Source: an uncultured Clostridia bacterium
GTDB lineage: Bacteria; Bacillota; Clostridia; Christensenellales; Borkfalkiaceae
DNA: 64,000 nucleotides
Reading direction: 5' to 3'
Assembly (NCBI GenBank): GCA_944368215.1
Contig: CALVWX010000007.1
Coordinates: forward strand, 26,231-90,230
The notes under the pieces were generated by a model. It had not been told where the DNA came from. It ran no database searches and worked only from the letters and a program-made list of their open reading frames with translations. Shown here piece by piece: positions 24,596 through 32,584 of the stretch; position 1 is the first letter of the stretch; every line of letters starts with the position of its first letter. The position numbers and the translations under genes were made by a program.

Positions 24596-24976
24596 ATGAT
24601 TGAAGTGGTTGCGGCGGTCATACGCCGCGGAAATAAAATACTAATCTGCCAAAGACCGCAGGGCAAAAACCTTGCGGGATATTGGGAATTCCCCGGCGGA
24701 AAGGTGGAGGCGGGCGAAAGCAAACAGTCCGCCATCGGCCGCGAGTGTATGGAAGAACTGGGCGTATCACTCTTAGTCGGCGGCGAAATATGCGCCATAT
24801 CCCACGACTATGCAACTTACAGTGTCAACATTACATTCTTCGAATGTACGTTAATGTCGGGTGAACCTGTCGCAAAAGAGCACAGCGGCATACAATGGGT
24901 AAAGGCGGGGGAGATTAAAAATTTCTCCTTCTGTCCCGCCGACGGCGCGCTCATCAAAAAACTTTCCGAAGAGTAA
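24596..24976 (+). CDS. mutT: MutT-type Nudix hydrolase (8-oxo-dGTP diphosphatase)
   Basis: This 126-residue Nudix enzyme is predicted to clean 8-oxo-dGTP or related damaged nucleotides from the pool. The complete Nudix box GX5EX7REX2EELGV is present in GKVEAGESKQSAIGRECMEELGV, split here as GKVEAGE and RECMEELGV. The start ATG at 24596 gives the family-typical MIEVVAAVIRRGNKILICQR. A longer frame begins inside the palindrome at 24551 and is not credible. Confidence 0.9.
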   Translation: MIEVVAAVIRRGNKILICQRPQGKNLAGYWEFPGGKVEAGESKQSAIGRECMEELGVSLLVGGEICAISHDYATYSVNITFFECTLMSGEPVAKEHSGIQWVKAGEIKNFSFCPADGALIKKLSEE

Positions 24977-24987
24977 CTATGCAATTT

Positions 24988-25033
24988 AAAATCCTCCGCG
25001 GCGGCCGTGGCCGCCGCGGAGGATTTCTTTTTT
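24988..25033. terminator. Bidirectional terminator, mutT / CDF gene
   Basis: An 18-bp stem (24988-25005 with 25008-25025) and a 2-nt loop are followed by CTTTTTTTT on the plus strand. Confidence 0.9.
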
Positions 25034-25040
25034 TATCTTT

Positions 25041-26201
25041 TCAGCTTTCAATCAGCGGATGGTCGGCGCGCACAACGGCTTTCACGCCGTTTTCGGCCAT
25101 AAATTTCTGCGCAGCCTGCACGGCTTCTTCGTCGCTCATCTGCAGACCGAAGGGTATTACCATATCGAAGTAAACCTTTCTGCCGTCGGCCGAGCTCTCC
25201 ACCTGCAAATCGTGAATGGTGGCGGAAGGGTCAATGCTCTTCGCCGCCTGTTCTGCAAGGTCGCGCATTTCTCCGCACTTGCAGTCCGAACAAACGGGAT
25301 CCATATGTATAACCGCTTCAATGCCGAACTTTTCATCTATTTCGCGCTCTATGTGGTCAATCATGGAGTGAATGGCCACAAGGTCGCTGTTTGCGGGCAC
25401 CTCGACATGGAAGCTTACAAGCGCCCTGCCGGGACCGTAATCGTGATAGACAAGGTCGTGCACGCCAAGAATATTTTCGTGCTCTAAGGCGAGATTGTCT
25501 ATACTCTGCGCAAGTTCCTTGCTCATCGGCCTGCCAAGGAGGGGAGCCTGCGTGTCCTTCAGCGCGCCTATGCCGCCCTTTAAAATAAACAGCGCAACCA
25601 GCAGTCCCGCAACGCCGTCTATGGGGAAGGAGGTATACTGCGAACATATTGTCGCAATTAGCACGACGGTTGTGGCAACCACGTCGGATATCGAGTCGGT
25701 CGCCGTCGCCGCGATAGAAGGCGAATCTATGCGCTTTGCAATCTTGCGGTTGAAGTAAAACATCCAGAATTTTACTAAAATGGCCGCAATCAGCACGCCT
25801 ATGGCCACCCATGTGAATTCCGTCGCAACGGGTTCAATAATCTTTTCTATCGAAGTGCGCCCCAGCTCTATCGCCATGAATATGATTATTATGGAAATAA
25901 TCAGCCCCGCAATATATTCTATTCTTCCGTGGCCGAAGGGGTGTTCCTTGTCGGGCTTCTTTTCGGCCAGCCTGAATCCCACCAGAGTTATGACCGACGA
26001 AGCCGCGTCCGAAAGGTTGTTCAATGCGTCGCCGACTATCGCTACGGAGCCCGCTATAAGGCCGGCAACAAGCTTGCCCGCAACGAGCAGAATATTGAGT
26101 ATTATGCCGACAATTCCCGAAAGTTTTCCGCACGCGCCGCGCACTTTGGGATCGTCGCCCGAACCTTTGGGCACAAACAGTTTTAAAAGCAACTCGCTCA
26201 T
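25041..26201 (-). CDS. Cation diffusion facilitator transporter
   Basis: This 386-residue metal/proton antiporter has about six membrane segments (residues ~25-210). Metal-site motifs are SVAIVGDALNNLSDAASS and HPFGHGRIEYIAGL in segments 2-3 and TDSISDVVATT in segment 5. A cytoplasmic metallochaperone-like domain follows, plus a C-terminal extension with a CSDCKCGEMRD cysteine motif, which is unusual. It exports Zn2+, Fe2+, Mn2+ or similar. The ATG at 26201 is chosen over a GTG three codons earlier because AAGGTG is well placed for it. Confidence 0.92.
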   Translation of the reverse strand: MSELLLKLFVPKGSGDDPKVRGACGKLSGIVGIILNILLVAGKLVAGLIAGSVAIVGDALNNLSDAASSVITLVGFRLAEKKPDKEHPFGHGRIEYIAGLIISIIIIFMAIELGRTSIEKIIEPVATEFTWVAIGVLIAAILVKFWMFYFNRKIAKRIDSPSIAATATDSISDVVATTVVLIATICSQYTSFPIDGVAGLLVALFILKGGIGALKDTQAPLLGRPMSKELAQSIDNLALEHENILGVHDLVYHDYGPGRALVSFHVEVPANSDLVAIHSMIDHIEREIDEKFGIEAVIHMDPVCSDCKCGEMRDLAEQAAKSIDPSATIHDLQVESSADGRKVYFDMVIPFGLQMSDEEAVQAAQKFMAENGVKAVVRADHPLIES

Positions 26202-26230
26202 AAAAAGCACCTTTTTATGTTATTCAGTAT

Positions 26231-26259
26231 ATTTTATCATGCCTTGCGCGCAATGTAAA
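26231..26259 (-). promoter_or_regulatory. Promoter of the CDF transporter gene
   Basis: On the minus strand, TTTACA (26254-26259), a 17-bp spacer and TAAAAT (26231-26236). Confidence 0.65.
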
Positions 26260-26381
26260 GCATATTTTATATTATGCCCGCGCAGCCGTTTGCCGGCTGC
26301 GCTTTTGCGCGGCAAAATAAATTCGGCGGCGCGCATGGCGCCTGCGCGCCGCTTTGCAATAATATTTTTTGTGCGGCGGTA

Positions 26382-26410
26382 TTGCATAAAAAATATACAT
26401 GTGTTACAAT
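26382..26410 (+). promoter_or_regulatory. Promoter of the ATPase/RloB-like pair
   Basis: TTGCAT (26382-26387), a 17-bp spacer and TACAAT (26405-26410), 24 nt before the start codon. Confidence 0.75.
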
Positions 26411-26434
26411 ATTGGCACAAGGGGGATTTATTTT

Positions 26435-27703
26435 ATGATTTTAAGCATAAAAGTAAACAATTTTCTCGTGTTCGGCGGACAGGCGGAAATGTCCCTCGTC
26501 GCCGACATGCGCATAAAAAAATTTTATTCCAACGTCCATGCCGAAGGCGCCTTCAGCATTTTAAAGAGCGCCTGCATTTACGGCGGAAACAATGTCGGCA
26601 AAACGTGCATGCTCAGGGCAATCGCCGCAATCAAAGCCGTGCTGTCGGATGCCGACTGCGACATCCCCGTAAATATCTTCACCCGCAGCGATATCTGCAC
26701 CCTCGGCGTGTCGTTCACGCACGGGGGCGGGGCCTATTCGTACGAATTTTCCTACGATTGTTCGGAGGAAGGCGGTGCGCCGCGCGGCTTTGTGTACGAG
26801 CGTTTCGCCTCACTCTCCGCAGATAAATACGGCAACATTTCCGAGCGCGAAATTTTCGTGCGCGATGTATCGCGCGAAAAATACTTTTTCGAAGGCGAAA
26901 AGGAGCTTTCCTCCCTTTTGGGGCTGGTATCTTCGAGTAATATTTTAATCTACACCGTCAGCGCGCGCAAGTATCCCGCCGTGGCCGGGTGCCGCGAAAT
27001 TTTAACTTCCTTCGCGCGTTCGGTGGAGGTGGTGGACATGAACAATATCCCCATCGACAAAACCATCTCCGTGCTCAAAAACAACCTCGCCATGCGCGAA
27101 AGAACGGTGGAGCTCATAAAGCTCGCCGACCTCGATATCGACGATTACATTTACTCCGACGCCGTCGCCCGCCCCGCGTCATTCCGCCCGCAGGAAAATG
27201 CGCTTGTGAATTCCGATTGCCCCGAGGATATGTACCGTTTAACTTCTATTCACCGCGGCAAAGCCGTGCGCAGTCTGACCTTCGATTCCACGGGCACGAA
27301 AAAGATGGTCGCCATCGCAAGCTATATAATAGAAGCCCTTACGGACGGCAAAATTCTCGTCGTCGACGAAATAGACTCCAGCCTGCACTTCAAGCTCACG
27401 CGCGCCATTGTGTCGCTCTTCAACAACGAGCTCAACGCCTGCGCGCAGCTCATATTCACCGTGCACGACGTCACCCTTCTGGACTGCCGCAGGCTTTTCA
27501 GAAAGGACCAGATATGGTTCGCCTCAAAGGAGGAGGGCGAGGTAAAGCTTTATTCCCTCGCTTCGTTCACGGCGGGCAGGGACAACGTGCGCAGCGATTC
27601 TGACATAATGGAGCGGTACAAATCGGGAGCGCTCGGCGCTCTGCCCGAACCCGACCTCATCGCTGTTCTGCTCGGGAGGGGAGATGATGAAGAGGAGACC
27701 TAA
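26435..27703 (+). CDS. AAA-type ATPase (RloA/AAA_15-like), candidate defence component
   Basis: This 422-residue ABC/SMC-like AAA ATPase starts MILSIKVNNFLVFGGQ. Walker A GGNNVGKT is at 50-57. The sensor region is SLTFDSTGTKKMVAIASYI, Walker B ILVVDEIDSSLH, and the switch histidine is in IFTVHDVTLLD. This is the RloA/OLD-like group, often paired with a TOPRIM nuclease in anti-phage systems. The ATG at 26435 lies after AAGGGGGA; an upstream ATG frame lacks a ribosome site. The end overlaps the start of the RloB-like gene by about 20 nt, so both act together. Confidence 0.88.
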   Translation: MILSIKVNNFLVFGGQAEMSLVADMRIKKFYSNVHAEGAFSILKSACIYGGNNVGKTCMLRAIAAIKAVLSDADCDIPVNIFTRSDICTLGVSFTHGGGAYSYEFSYDCSEEGGAPRGFVYERFASLSADKYGNISEREIFVRDVSREKYFFEGEKELSSLLGLVSSSNILIYTVSARKYPAVAGCREILTSFARSVEVVDMNNIPIDKTISVLKNNLAMRERTVELIKLADLDIDDYIYSDAVARPASFRPQENALVNSDCPEDMYRLTSIHRGKAVRSLTFDSTGTKKMVAIASYIIEALTDGKILVVDEIDSSLHFKLTRAIVSLFNNELNACAQLIFTVHDVTLLDCRRLFRKDQIWFASKEEGEVKLYSLASFTAGRDNVRSDSDIMERYKSGALGALPEPDLIAVLLGRGDDEEET

Positions 27704-28292
27704 GCGCATAACTATTATCTGCGAGGGGTATGAGGAATTCGACTATTTAATGGCTCTTCTGCACCTCGGACTGTGGGATTCGGCCTACACCGTGCGCATA
27801 AAAAACGCCAAGTCGCTCACCAATATCCCGCCCGTATACCAAAGCGAATTCCAGAACGACAACGCAGACCTTATCGTCGCATTCTGCGACACCGAACTTT
27901 CTCCCTACGAACAGTTCATCTCGGTATGCAACAAAATAGACCGCTTCCACGCCAAAAAAGTGTCAAAGCACATAGTTTTCTTTTCCAACCCCTGCACAAT
28001 GCAGATACAGCTTTCGCACTTCGGCGCCGTAGAGCTCGAAACCAACTCCAAGCACCGCAACGCGCCCGTAATCCGCGCGCTGACGGGCGTGGATAATTAC
28101 CGCGCGCGCGACGAACAGCGCAGGCAGATAAACAAACAGCTAACGCGCGAAAATTACTACCAAATGAAGTCCAATTTAGAGCATTTAAGCCGCGATTTCC
28201 GCGTGCGGCCGTCGACAAATTTCATAACGCTTTTAAACTATCTCGAAAATCCCGACCCCTCGTGGGTGGAACGCATTGCCAGAAGGTTATAA
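27684..28292 (+). CDS. RloB-like TOPRIM protein
   Basis: This 202-residue protein carries the RloB pattern: a first strand and acidic residue in ITIICEGYEEFDYLMALL (TOPRIM glutamate), an acidic cluster VAFCDTE in place of DxD, and the family hallmark SNPCTMQIQLSHFG. RloB proteins are predicted TOPRIM nucleases found beside ABC-type ATPases in restriction or abortive-infection loci. ATG codons at 27684 and 27687 are both possible; the second is better spaced from GGAGG (27675). A strong terminator follows, so this is a closed two-gene operon. Confidence 0.8.
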   Translation: MMKRRPKRITIICEGYEEFDYLMALLHLGLWDSAYTVRIKNAKSLTNIPPVYQSEFQNDNADLIVAFCDTELSPYEQFISVCNKIDRFHAKKVSKHIVFFSNPCTMQIQLSHFGAVELETNSKHRNAPVIRALTGVDNYRARDEQRRQINKQLTRENYYQMKSNLEHLSRDFRVRPSTNFITLLNYLENPDPSWVERIARRL

Positions 28293-28300
28293 CGTCCCTG

Positions 28301-28338
28301 CGGGGCGCGCAAAGTTCTTTGCGCGCCCCGCCTCTTTT
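28301..28338 (+). terminator. Terminator of the ATPase/RloB pair
   Basis: A 14-bp stem (28301-28314 with 28317-28330) and a 2-nt loop are followed by CCTCTTTT. Confidence 0.85.
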
Positions 28339-28433
28339 AATTGCCCCAGCAATATGCCGCATTCAATAAAAAAAGTAATATTCTGACCGCGCGCAAAATA
28401 CAATATCAAAAAAAAGCATCGACGGGGGAGGAC

Positions 28434-31016
28434 ATGTTAAAATATTCCCATATGACCGCGGAGGCGGCATTAAAAGATTTAGGCACGGACGAGCAGGGGC
28501 TCTCCCCCGCGGAGGCGGCCGCGCGCCTTTCCAAATACGGGTCCAACGCCATCGAAAAGACCAAAAAGACAAATGTGTTCACGCTCTTTTTGTCGCAGTT
28601 CGGCGATGTAATGACCCTTCTGCTCGTCGCCGCGGCGGCGATTTCGGGTGCAATCGCCTTTATCTCCCGCGACTTTTCCGACCTCACCGACACGATTATA
28701 ATCATAGCCATCATTGCGCTCAACGCCGTCGTCGGCACAGTTCAGCAGTACCGCGCGGACAAGGCGATAGAAAGCCTTAAAAAAATGTCCACACCGTCGG
28801 CCGTAGCCGTCCGCGGCGGCTCATACATAAAAATTCCCGCTGCCGAACTCACCTGCGGCGACATTATAAAACTCGGGGAGGGCGACCTCGTCCCCGCCGA
28901 CTGCCGCATAATTCATAGCGCCTCCTTAAAGGCGGACGAGTCGGCGCTGACGGGCGAATCGACGGCGGTTGACAAGCGCGACGGCGTCATTGCGGACAAA
29001 AAAACGCCGCTCGGCAGTACGTACAACATGCTGTTCACCTCAACTTTCGTCGTGCGCGGTACGGCTACGGCCGTCGTGGCCGGCGTGGGGCGCAACACGC
29101 AGATAGGCGCCATCGCCGACATGCTCGAGGGCGAAAGCAAGGGTAAAACTCCCCTCGAAAGAAGCCTCGATAAACTCGGAAAAGTAATCTCGGCCTTCGT
29201 GCTCATAGTCGCGGCCGTCATATTTGTATTTTCGGCTTTCGCCCGCGGCGAAATTCTCCGCTCCTTCATGACGTCCGTCGCCATAGCCGTCGCCGCCATA
29301 CCCGAAGGCTTGCCCGCCGTCGTCACCATCATAATGGCCCTCGGCGTCACGCGTATGAGCAAAAAGAACGTGGTCATCCGCAAGCTCAAGGCGGTAGAAA
29401 CTCTGGGCGGCTGTACGTGCATCTGCACGGACAAAACCGGCACGCTCACACGCAACAAAATGGAAGTCAAAAGCGTGTGGCTGTGCGGCGGGGAGGACGC
29501 TTTTTTGTCATGCATGACGGCCTGCAACAACGCTAAGGGCTCGGCGGGCGACCCCACCGAAGTCGCCCTTTTAAATTACGCCCGCTCGCGCGGCTTCGAC
29601 CGCGCATTCGTCCGCACCGCCGAAAATCCCTTCACCTCCGAGCGCAAAATGATGAGCGTCACGGTCTCCGACGGCACAACATACGTAAAGGGCGCGCCCG
29701 ATATTTTAATAAAGGCCTGCACATATATTGCGGCGAACGGCTCCTTCCGCCCCATTACGGACGAGGATAAAAGGGCGGTGCTCGCGCGCAATGCGGCCTT
29801 TTCGGATGGCGCCATGCGCGTTCTCGCTTTCGCTTATAAAAAGGGTACGGGCGAAAACGATCTCATATTCATCGGCCTCGCCGGTATGGCGGACGGGCTC
29901 AAGAGCGGCGTTAAGGAGGCGGTGGAGGAGTGCCGCCGCGCGGGCATAACCACGGTAATGATAACGGGCGACCACGCGCGCACCGCTCTGGCCGTAGCCA
30001 AACAGGCGGGCATATGCAGCGACCCCGACCTCGTCTATTCGGGCGAACAGCTCGATGGCATGGCAAAGCACGACCGTGCGCTCGCCATACGCCGCGGCAG
30101 GGTATTCGCGCGCGTTACGCCCGCGCACAAAAATCTTATAGTAAAAATCAAGAAAAAGGCGGGCGAAGTCGTCGCCATGACGGGCGACGGCGTAAACGAC
30201 GCGCCCTCGCTAAAATCGGCCGATATCGGCGTTGCCATGGGCGTCAGCGGCACGGACGTAACCAAAAGCGTCGCCGACATGGTCATCGCCGACGACAACT
30301 TCACCACCATAGTTTCGGCCGTGCGCGAGGGCAGACGTATTTCGGCAAACATAAAAAAGACGATAAATTTTTACCTCTCCACAAACCTTGCCGAAGTGCT
30401 GGCCATTCTCATCGCCACGCTGGCCTTTTCTGGCAGCGATTTCCTCTTGTCCACCCAGCTTTTGTGGATAAATCTTATAACCGACTCTTTCCCCGTGTTA
30501 GCACTCGGTGTCGAAAAGGGCGACCCGGACGCAATGTCCCGCCCGCCCGAACGCGCGGAAAAAGCAATTCTCAACAAAAGCTCGCTCCTTTCAATATTGT
30601 GTTCGGGGGCATATATATGCGGGGTAACGCTTGGCGTTTACGCCTTTGCGCTGGCAAATTGGGGCAATGCCGTCGCCACGACAATGGCGTTCATGACCAT
30701 ATCTTTTGCCGAACTTTTCCATGCCTTCAATGTGCGGCGCGCCCGCCTTTCGGCTTTCGGCAGGGGAGCACTTTCCAACAAAGTGCTGCTCGTCACCGTC
30801 TTTTGCGGCGTGGCGGCAAATGTAATCCTGTGCTTCACTCCGCTCGCTCCCGCCTTCGGAATAGCGGCGTTGTCCCCCGGCCGGTGGCTGGCCGTGTTCG
30901 CGCTGTCGCTTTCGGTGGTCGCCTTCGGCGAAGTCTACAAACTTGCCGTAAGAATTATAAAGGGAAGGCATGCCCTTTCAAAGCCAGTCAGGCTGAAAAG
31001 GCGCGCCGTCCGCTAA
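28434..31016 (+). CDS. P-type calcium-transporting ATPase (P2 type)
   Basis: This is an 860-residue cation pump of the SERCA/PMR1-like group. Actuator loop: TGES. Phosphorylation site: CTDKTGTLTRN. Nucleotide domain: KGAPDIL. Hinge: MTGDGVNDAPSLKSADIGVAMG. Membrane segment 4 carries the P2-type motif AIPEGLPAVVTI, and M5/M6 carry NLAEV and LWINLITDSFPVLALG, consistent with Ca2+. The start at 28434 (MLKYSHMTAEAAL) has GGGGGAGGAC upstream; the longer frame from 28341 lies in the spacer. It is monocistronic. Confidence 0.93.
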   Translation: MLKYSHMTAEAALKDLGTDEQGLSPAEAAARLSKYGSNAIEKTKKTNVFTLFLSQFGDVMTLLLVAAAAISGAIAFISRDFSDLTDTIIIIAIIALNAVVGTVQQYRADKAIESLKKMSTPSAVAVRGGSYIKIPAAELTCGDIIKLGEGDLVPADCRIIHSASLKADESALTGESTAVDKRDGVIADKKTPLGSTYNMLFTSTFVVRGTATAVVAGVGRNTQIGAIADMLEGESKGKTPLERSLDKLGKVISAFVLIVAAVIFVFSAFARGEILRSFMTSVAIAVAAIPEGLPAVVTIIMALGVTRMSKKNVVIRKLKAVETLGGCTCICTDKTGTLTRNKMEVKSVWLCGGEDAFLSCMTACNNAKGSAGDPTEVALLNYARSRGFDRAFVRTAENPFTSERKMMSVTVSDGTTYVKGAPDILIKACTYIAANGSFRPITDEDKRAVLARNAAFSDGAMRVLAFAYKKGTGENDLIFIGLAGMADGLKSGVKEAVEECRRAGITTVMITGDHARTALAVAKQAGICSDPDLVYSGEQLDGMAKHDRALAIRRGRVFARVTPAHKNLIVKIKKKAGEVVAMTGDGVNDAPSLKSADIGVAMGVSGTDVTKSVADMVIADDNFTTIVSAVREGRRISANIKKTINFYLSTNLAEVLAILIATLAFSGSDFLLSTQLLWINLITDSFPVLALGVEKGDPDAMSRPPERAEKAILNKSSLLSILCSGAYICGVTLGVYAFALANWGNAVATTMAFMTISFAELFHAFNVRRARLSAFGRGALSNKVLLVTVFCGVAANVILCFTPLAPAFGIAALSPGRWLAVFALSLSVVAFGEVYKLAVRIIKGRHALSKPVRLKRRAVR

Positions 31017-31055
31017 AATTATTTTTCTTAAATTGCTCAATATTTGTAAAAAGTT

Positions 31056-31084
31056 TTGACAAAGCCCGTAAATTATGTTATATT
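31056..31084 (+). promoter_or_regulatory. Promoter of tRNA-Ser
   Basis: TTGACA (31056-31061), a 17-bp spacer and TATATT (31079-31084), about 29 nt before the tRNA. Confidence 0.85.
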
Positions 31085-31112
31085 GATTTAGCGTTGAAAA
31101 TTTAACGGGCCT

Positions 31113-31203
31113 GCGGATGTACCCAAGTGGCTCAAGGGGCTCCCCTGCTAAGGGAGTAGTGCGGGAAACCGCAGCGCGAGTTCAAATCTCGCCATCCGCG
31201 CCA
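31113..31203 (+). tRNA. tRNA-Ser (anticodon GCU)
   Basis: This class II tRNA of 91 nt includes an encoded CCA. The acceptor GCGGATG (31113-31119) pairs with CATCCGC (31193-31199), discriminator G, then CCA. The anticodon loop CTGCTAA gives GCU. A long variable arm (GTAGTGCGGGAAACCGCAGC) and a T arm GCGAGTTCAAATCTCGC are present. It decodes AGC/AGU. Confidence 0.95.
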
Positions 31204-31240
31204 AAACAAACGGGAGGATTTTTGTCCTCCCGTTTGTTTT
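31204..31240 (+). terminator. Terminator of tRNA-Ser
   Basis: A 16-bp stem of AAACAAACGGGAGGA type with a short T-rich loop lies immediately after the CCA. Confidence 0.85.
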
Positions 31241-31256
31241 GAATGTAACAGATAAC

Positions 31257-31508
31257 TGGCGAGATTTGAGGGTGGAGGCGCGAGCGCGCCCGAGCGGTGA
31301 CCGAAAGCGGCGATTACCTTGCGCCGCTTGAGAAGGAGGCAGAGGAATTTCATAGGACAGCGGATACCCTCTGTCCGTGCCGAGCAAGATGAGCGAGGGC
31401 AAATCCCCCCGTCACGCAAAGCGTGCCTCCCCTTAAAACAAGTATTAAAGGGGCATAATCACCCGAGCGGTGACCGAAAGCGGCGATTACCTTGCGCTGC
31501 TTGCGAAG
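31257..31508 (+). repeat. Gap with tRNA 3'-end inverted copy and two ~45-bp direct repeats
   Basis: Bases 31257-31270 repeat, inverted, the last 13 bases before the tRNA acceptor end (TCAAATCTCGCCA). A ~45-bp block (CGAGCGGTGACCGAAAGCGG...) at about 31288-31333 recurs at about 31463-31508. This fills the 448-bp gap between tRNA-Ser and the SGNH gene; I see no credible protein. Confidence 0.65.
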
Positions 31509-31593
31509 ATGGCGCGGGCAGTGACGGAAAATATCTATTGACTGTATGTATCGGCGGTATCAAAAATATTAATAATTATTTATGCGCCGCCGC

Positions 31594-31622
31594 TTGCCAA
31601 CCGTGCGGGCGTGTGGTAGAAT
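31594..31622 (+). promoter_or_regulatory. Promoter of the SGNH hydrolase operon
   Basis: TTGCCA (31594-31599), a 17-bp spacer and TAGAAT (31617-31622). Confidence 0.7.
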
Positions 31623-31651
31623 GGTAGTATAAAACAAAGAGGGAATATCAA

Positions 31652-32260
31652 ATGAGAATAGTTTTCTTCGGTGATTCCATAACCGACTGTGACAGGGACA
31701 GAAACGACGAAAATTCGCTCGGCAACGGATATGTAAAAATTCTTGCGGACAAACTCCGCCCCATATATCCCGACATGGATATAGATCTTATCAATAAGGG
31801 CATTTCGGGCAACGAGGTGTGCGACCTTTTAGCACGCGTCCAGCGCGACGTAATCGACTACAAGCCCGACGCCGTCGTAATAATGATAGGAATCAACAAC
31901 GTAATCCACAAATTCAAGTACGGCAAAGAGCTCAATTTAAAGCAGTTCGAGCGCGATTTACGGTCGCTTATCAAAAAGCTCAAGGATGCCGGCATAGTTG
32001 TAATATTTCTCGAACCATTCCTTCTGCCTTCTCCGGATAAAAAGCGCATGCGCCCGCTGTTCAATCAGGAGCTCGAAATTATCCATAACGTATGCGTGGA
32101 AATGTGCGACGAGTTCGTAGCTTACGACGAAATGTTCAACGGCCTGTGCATAAGCACGCCTTATACCGTATATTCCGAGGACGGCGTTCACCCCTCGTTT
32201 GAAGGCTCCGACATAATAGCCAACACGGCTATAAAGGCTATCCGCAAACACCTTATGTAG
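31652..32260 (+). CDS. SGNH/GDSL-family hydrolase
   Basis: This 202-residue cytoplasmic esterase-type protein has block I FFGDSITDCDRDR with the nucleophile serine (residue 8), block III IMIGINN with the Asn, and block V EDGVHPSFEG with the Asp-x-x-His pair. It probably hydrolyses an ester such as an acetylated sugar or lipid; the substrate is unknown. There is no signal peptide. The ATG at 31652 follows AGAGGGAA. A small membrane protein gene starts 10 nt after its stop in the same operon. Confidence 0.9.
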   Translation: MRIVFFGDSITDCDRDRNDENSLGNGYVKILADKLRPIYPDMDIDLINKGISGNEVCDLLARVQRDVIDYKPDAVVIMIGINNVIHKFKYGKELNLKQFERDLRSLIKKLKDAGIVVIFLEPFLLPSPDKKRMRPLFNQELEIIHNVCVEMCDEFVAYDEMFNGLCISTPYTVYSEDGVHPSFEGSDIIANTAIKAIRKHLM

Positions 32261-32270
32261 GGAGGGAGCG

Positions 32271-32477
32271 ATGGATAAAGAATTACTTAAGAAAAGGCTT
32301 ATCCTTTTGCTCGTGCTTTTTATAATTGTTGCGCTTTTCGGCGTGGCAATGATGGGCGCGGGCAAAGATATGGGCATAGTTGCCGTCATTTTCGGCGTAG
32401 TGGGTTGTTTCCCCGTGCTGTGGGAGCTTTCCCGCCTCGGCAAACCTTCCGAAAAACATGACGGCGAAGAGCAGTAA
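32271..32477 (+). CDS. Small two-span membrane protein of unknown function
   Basis: This 68-residue protein has a short basic N-terminus (MDKELLKKR), two hydrophobic helices (about 10-29 and 35-51) and a charged tail KPSEKHDGEEQ. I do not recognise a family. AGGGAGGGAG precedes its ATG. It lies 10 nt after the SGNH hydrolase, so the two are co-expressed. Confidence 0.7.
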   Translation: MDKELLKKRLILLLVLFIIVALFGVAMMGAGKDMGIVAVIFGVVGCFPVLWELSRLGKPSEKHDGEEQ

Positions 32478-32494
32478 ACAGCGATGAAATCAGA

Positions 32495-32570
32495 GCGGCG
32501 CGGAAAACTTAAGTTTTCCGCGCCGCATGTTTTGTTTTATGCAATGCGCGCGCCGTGAGGCGCGCGCATT
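32495..32570. terminator. Two hairpins between convergent operons
   Basis: A 16-bp perfect palindromic stem at 32495-32526 is followed by ATGTTTTGTTTT (plus). A second hairpin at 32543-32570 has a 12-bp stem and GTGA loop and faces the M20 peptidase gene. Confidence 0.8.
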
Positions 32571-32584
32571 TATATACCTTTAAT

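Noticed and set aside
31132-31419. Open frame on the minus strand through tRNA-Ser, giving peptides like WRGWRDLNSR.
   Set aside because: This is the well-known spurious translation of the antisense of a tRNA-Ser gene and its downstream repeat.
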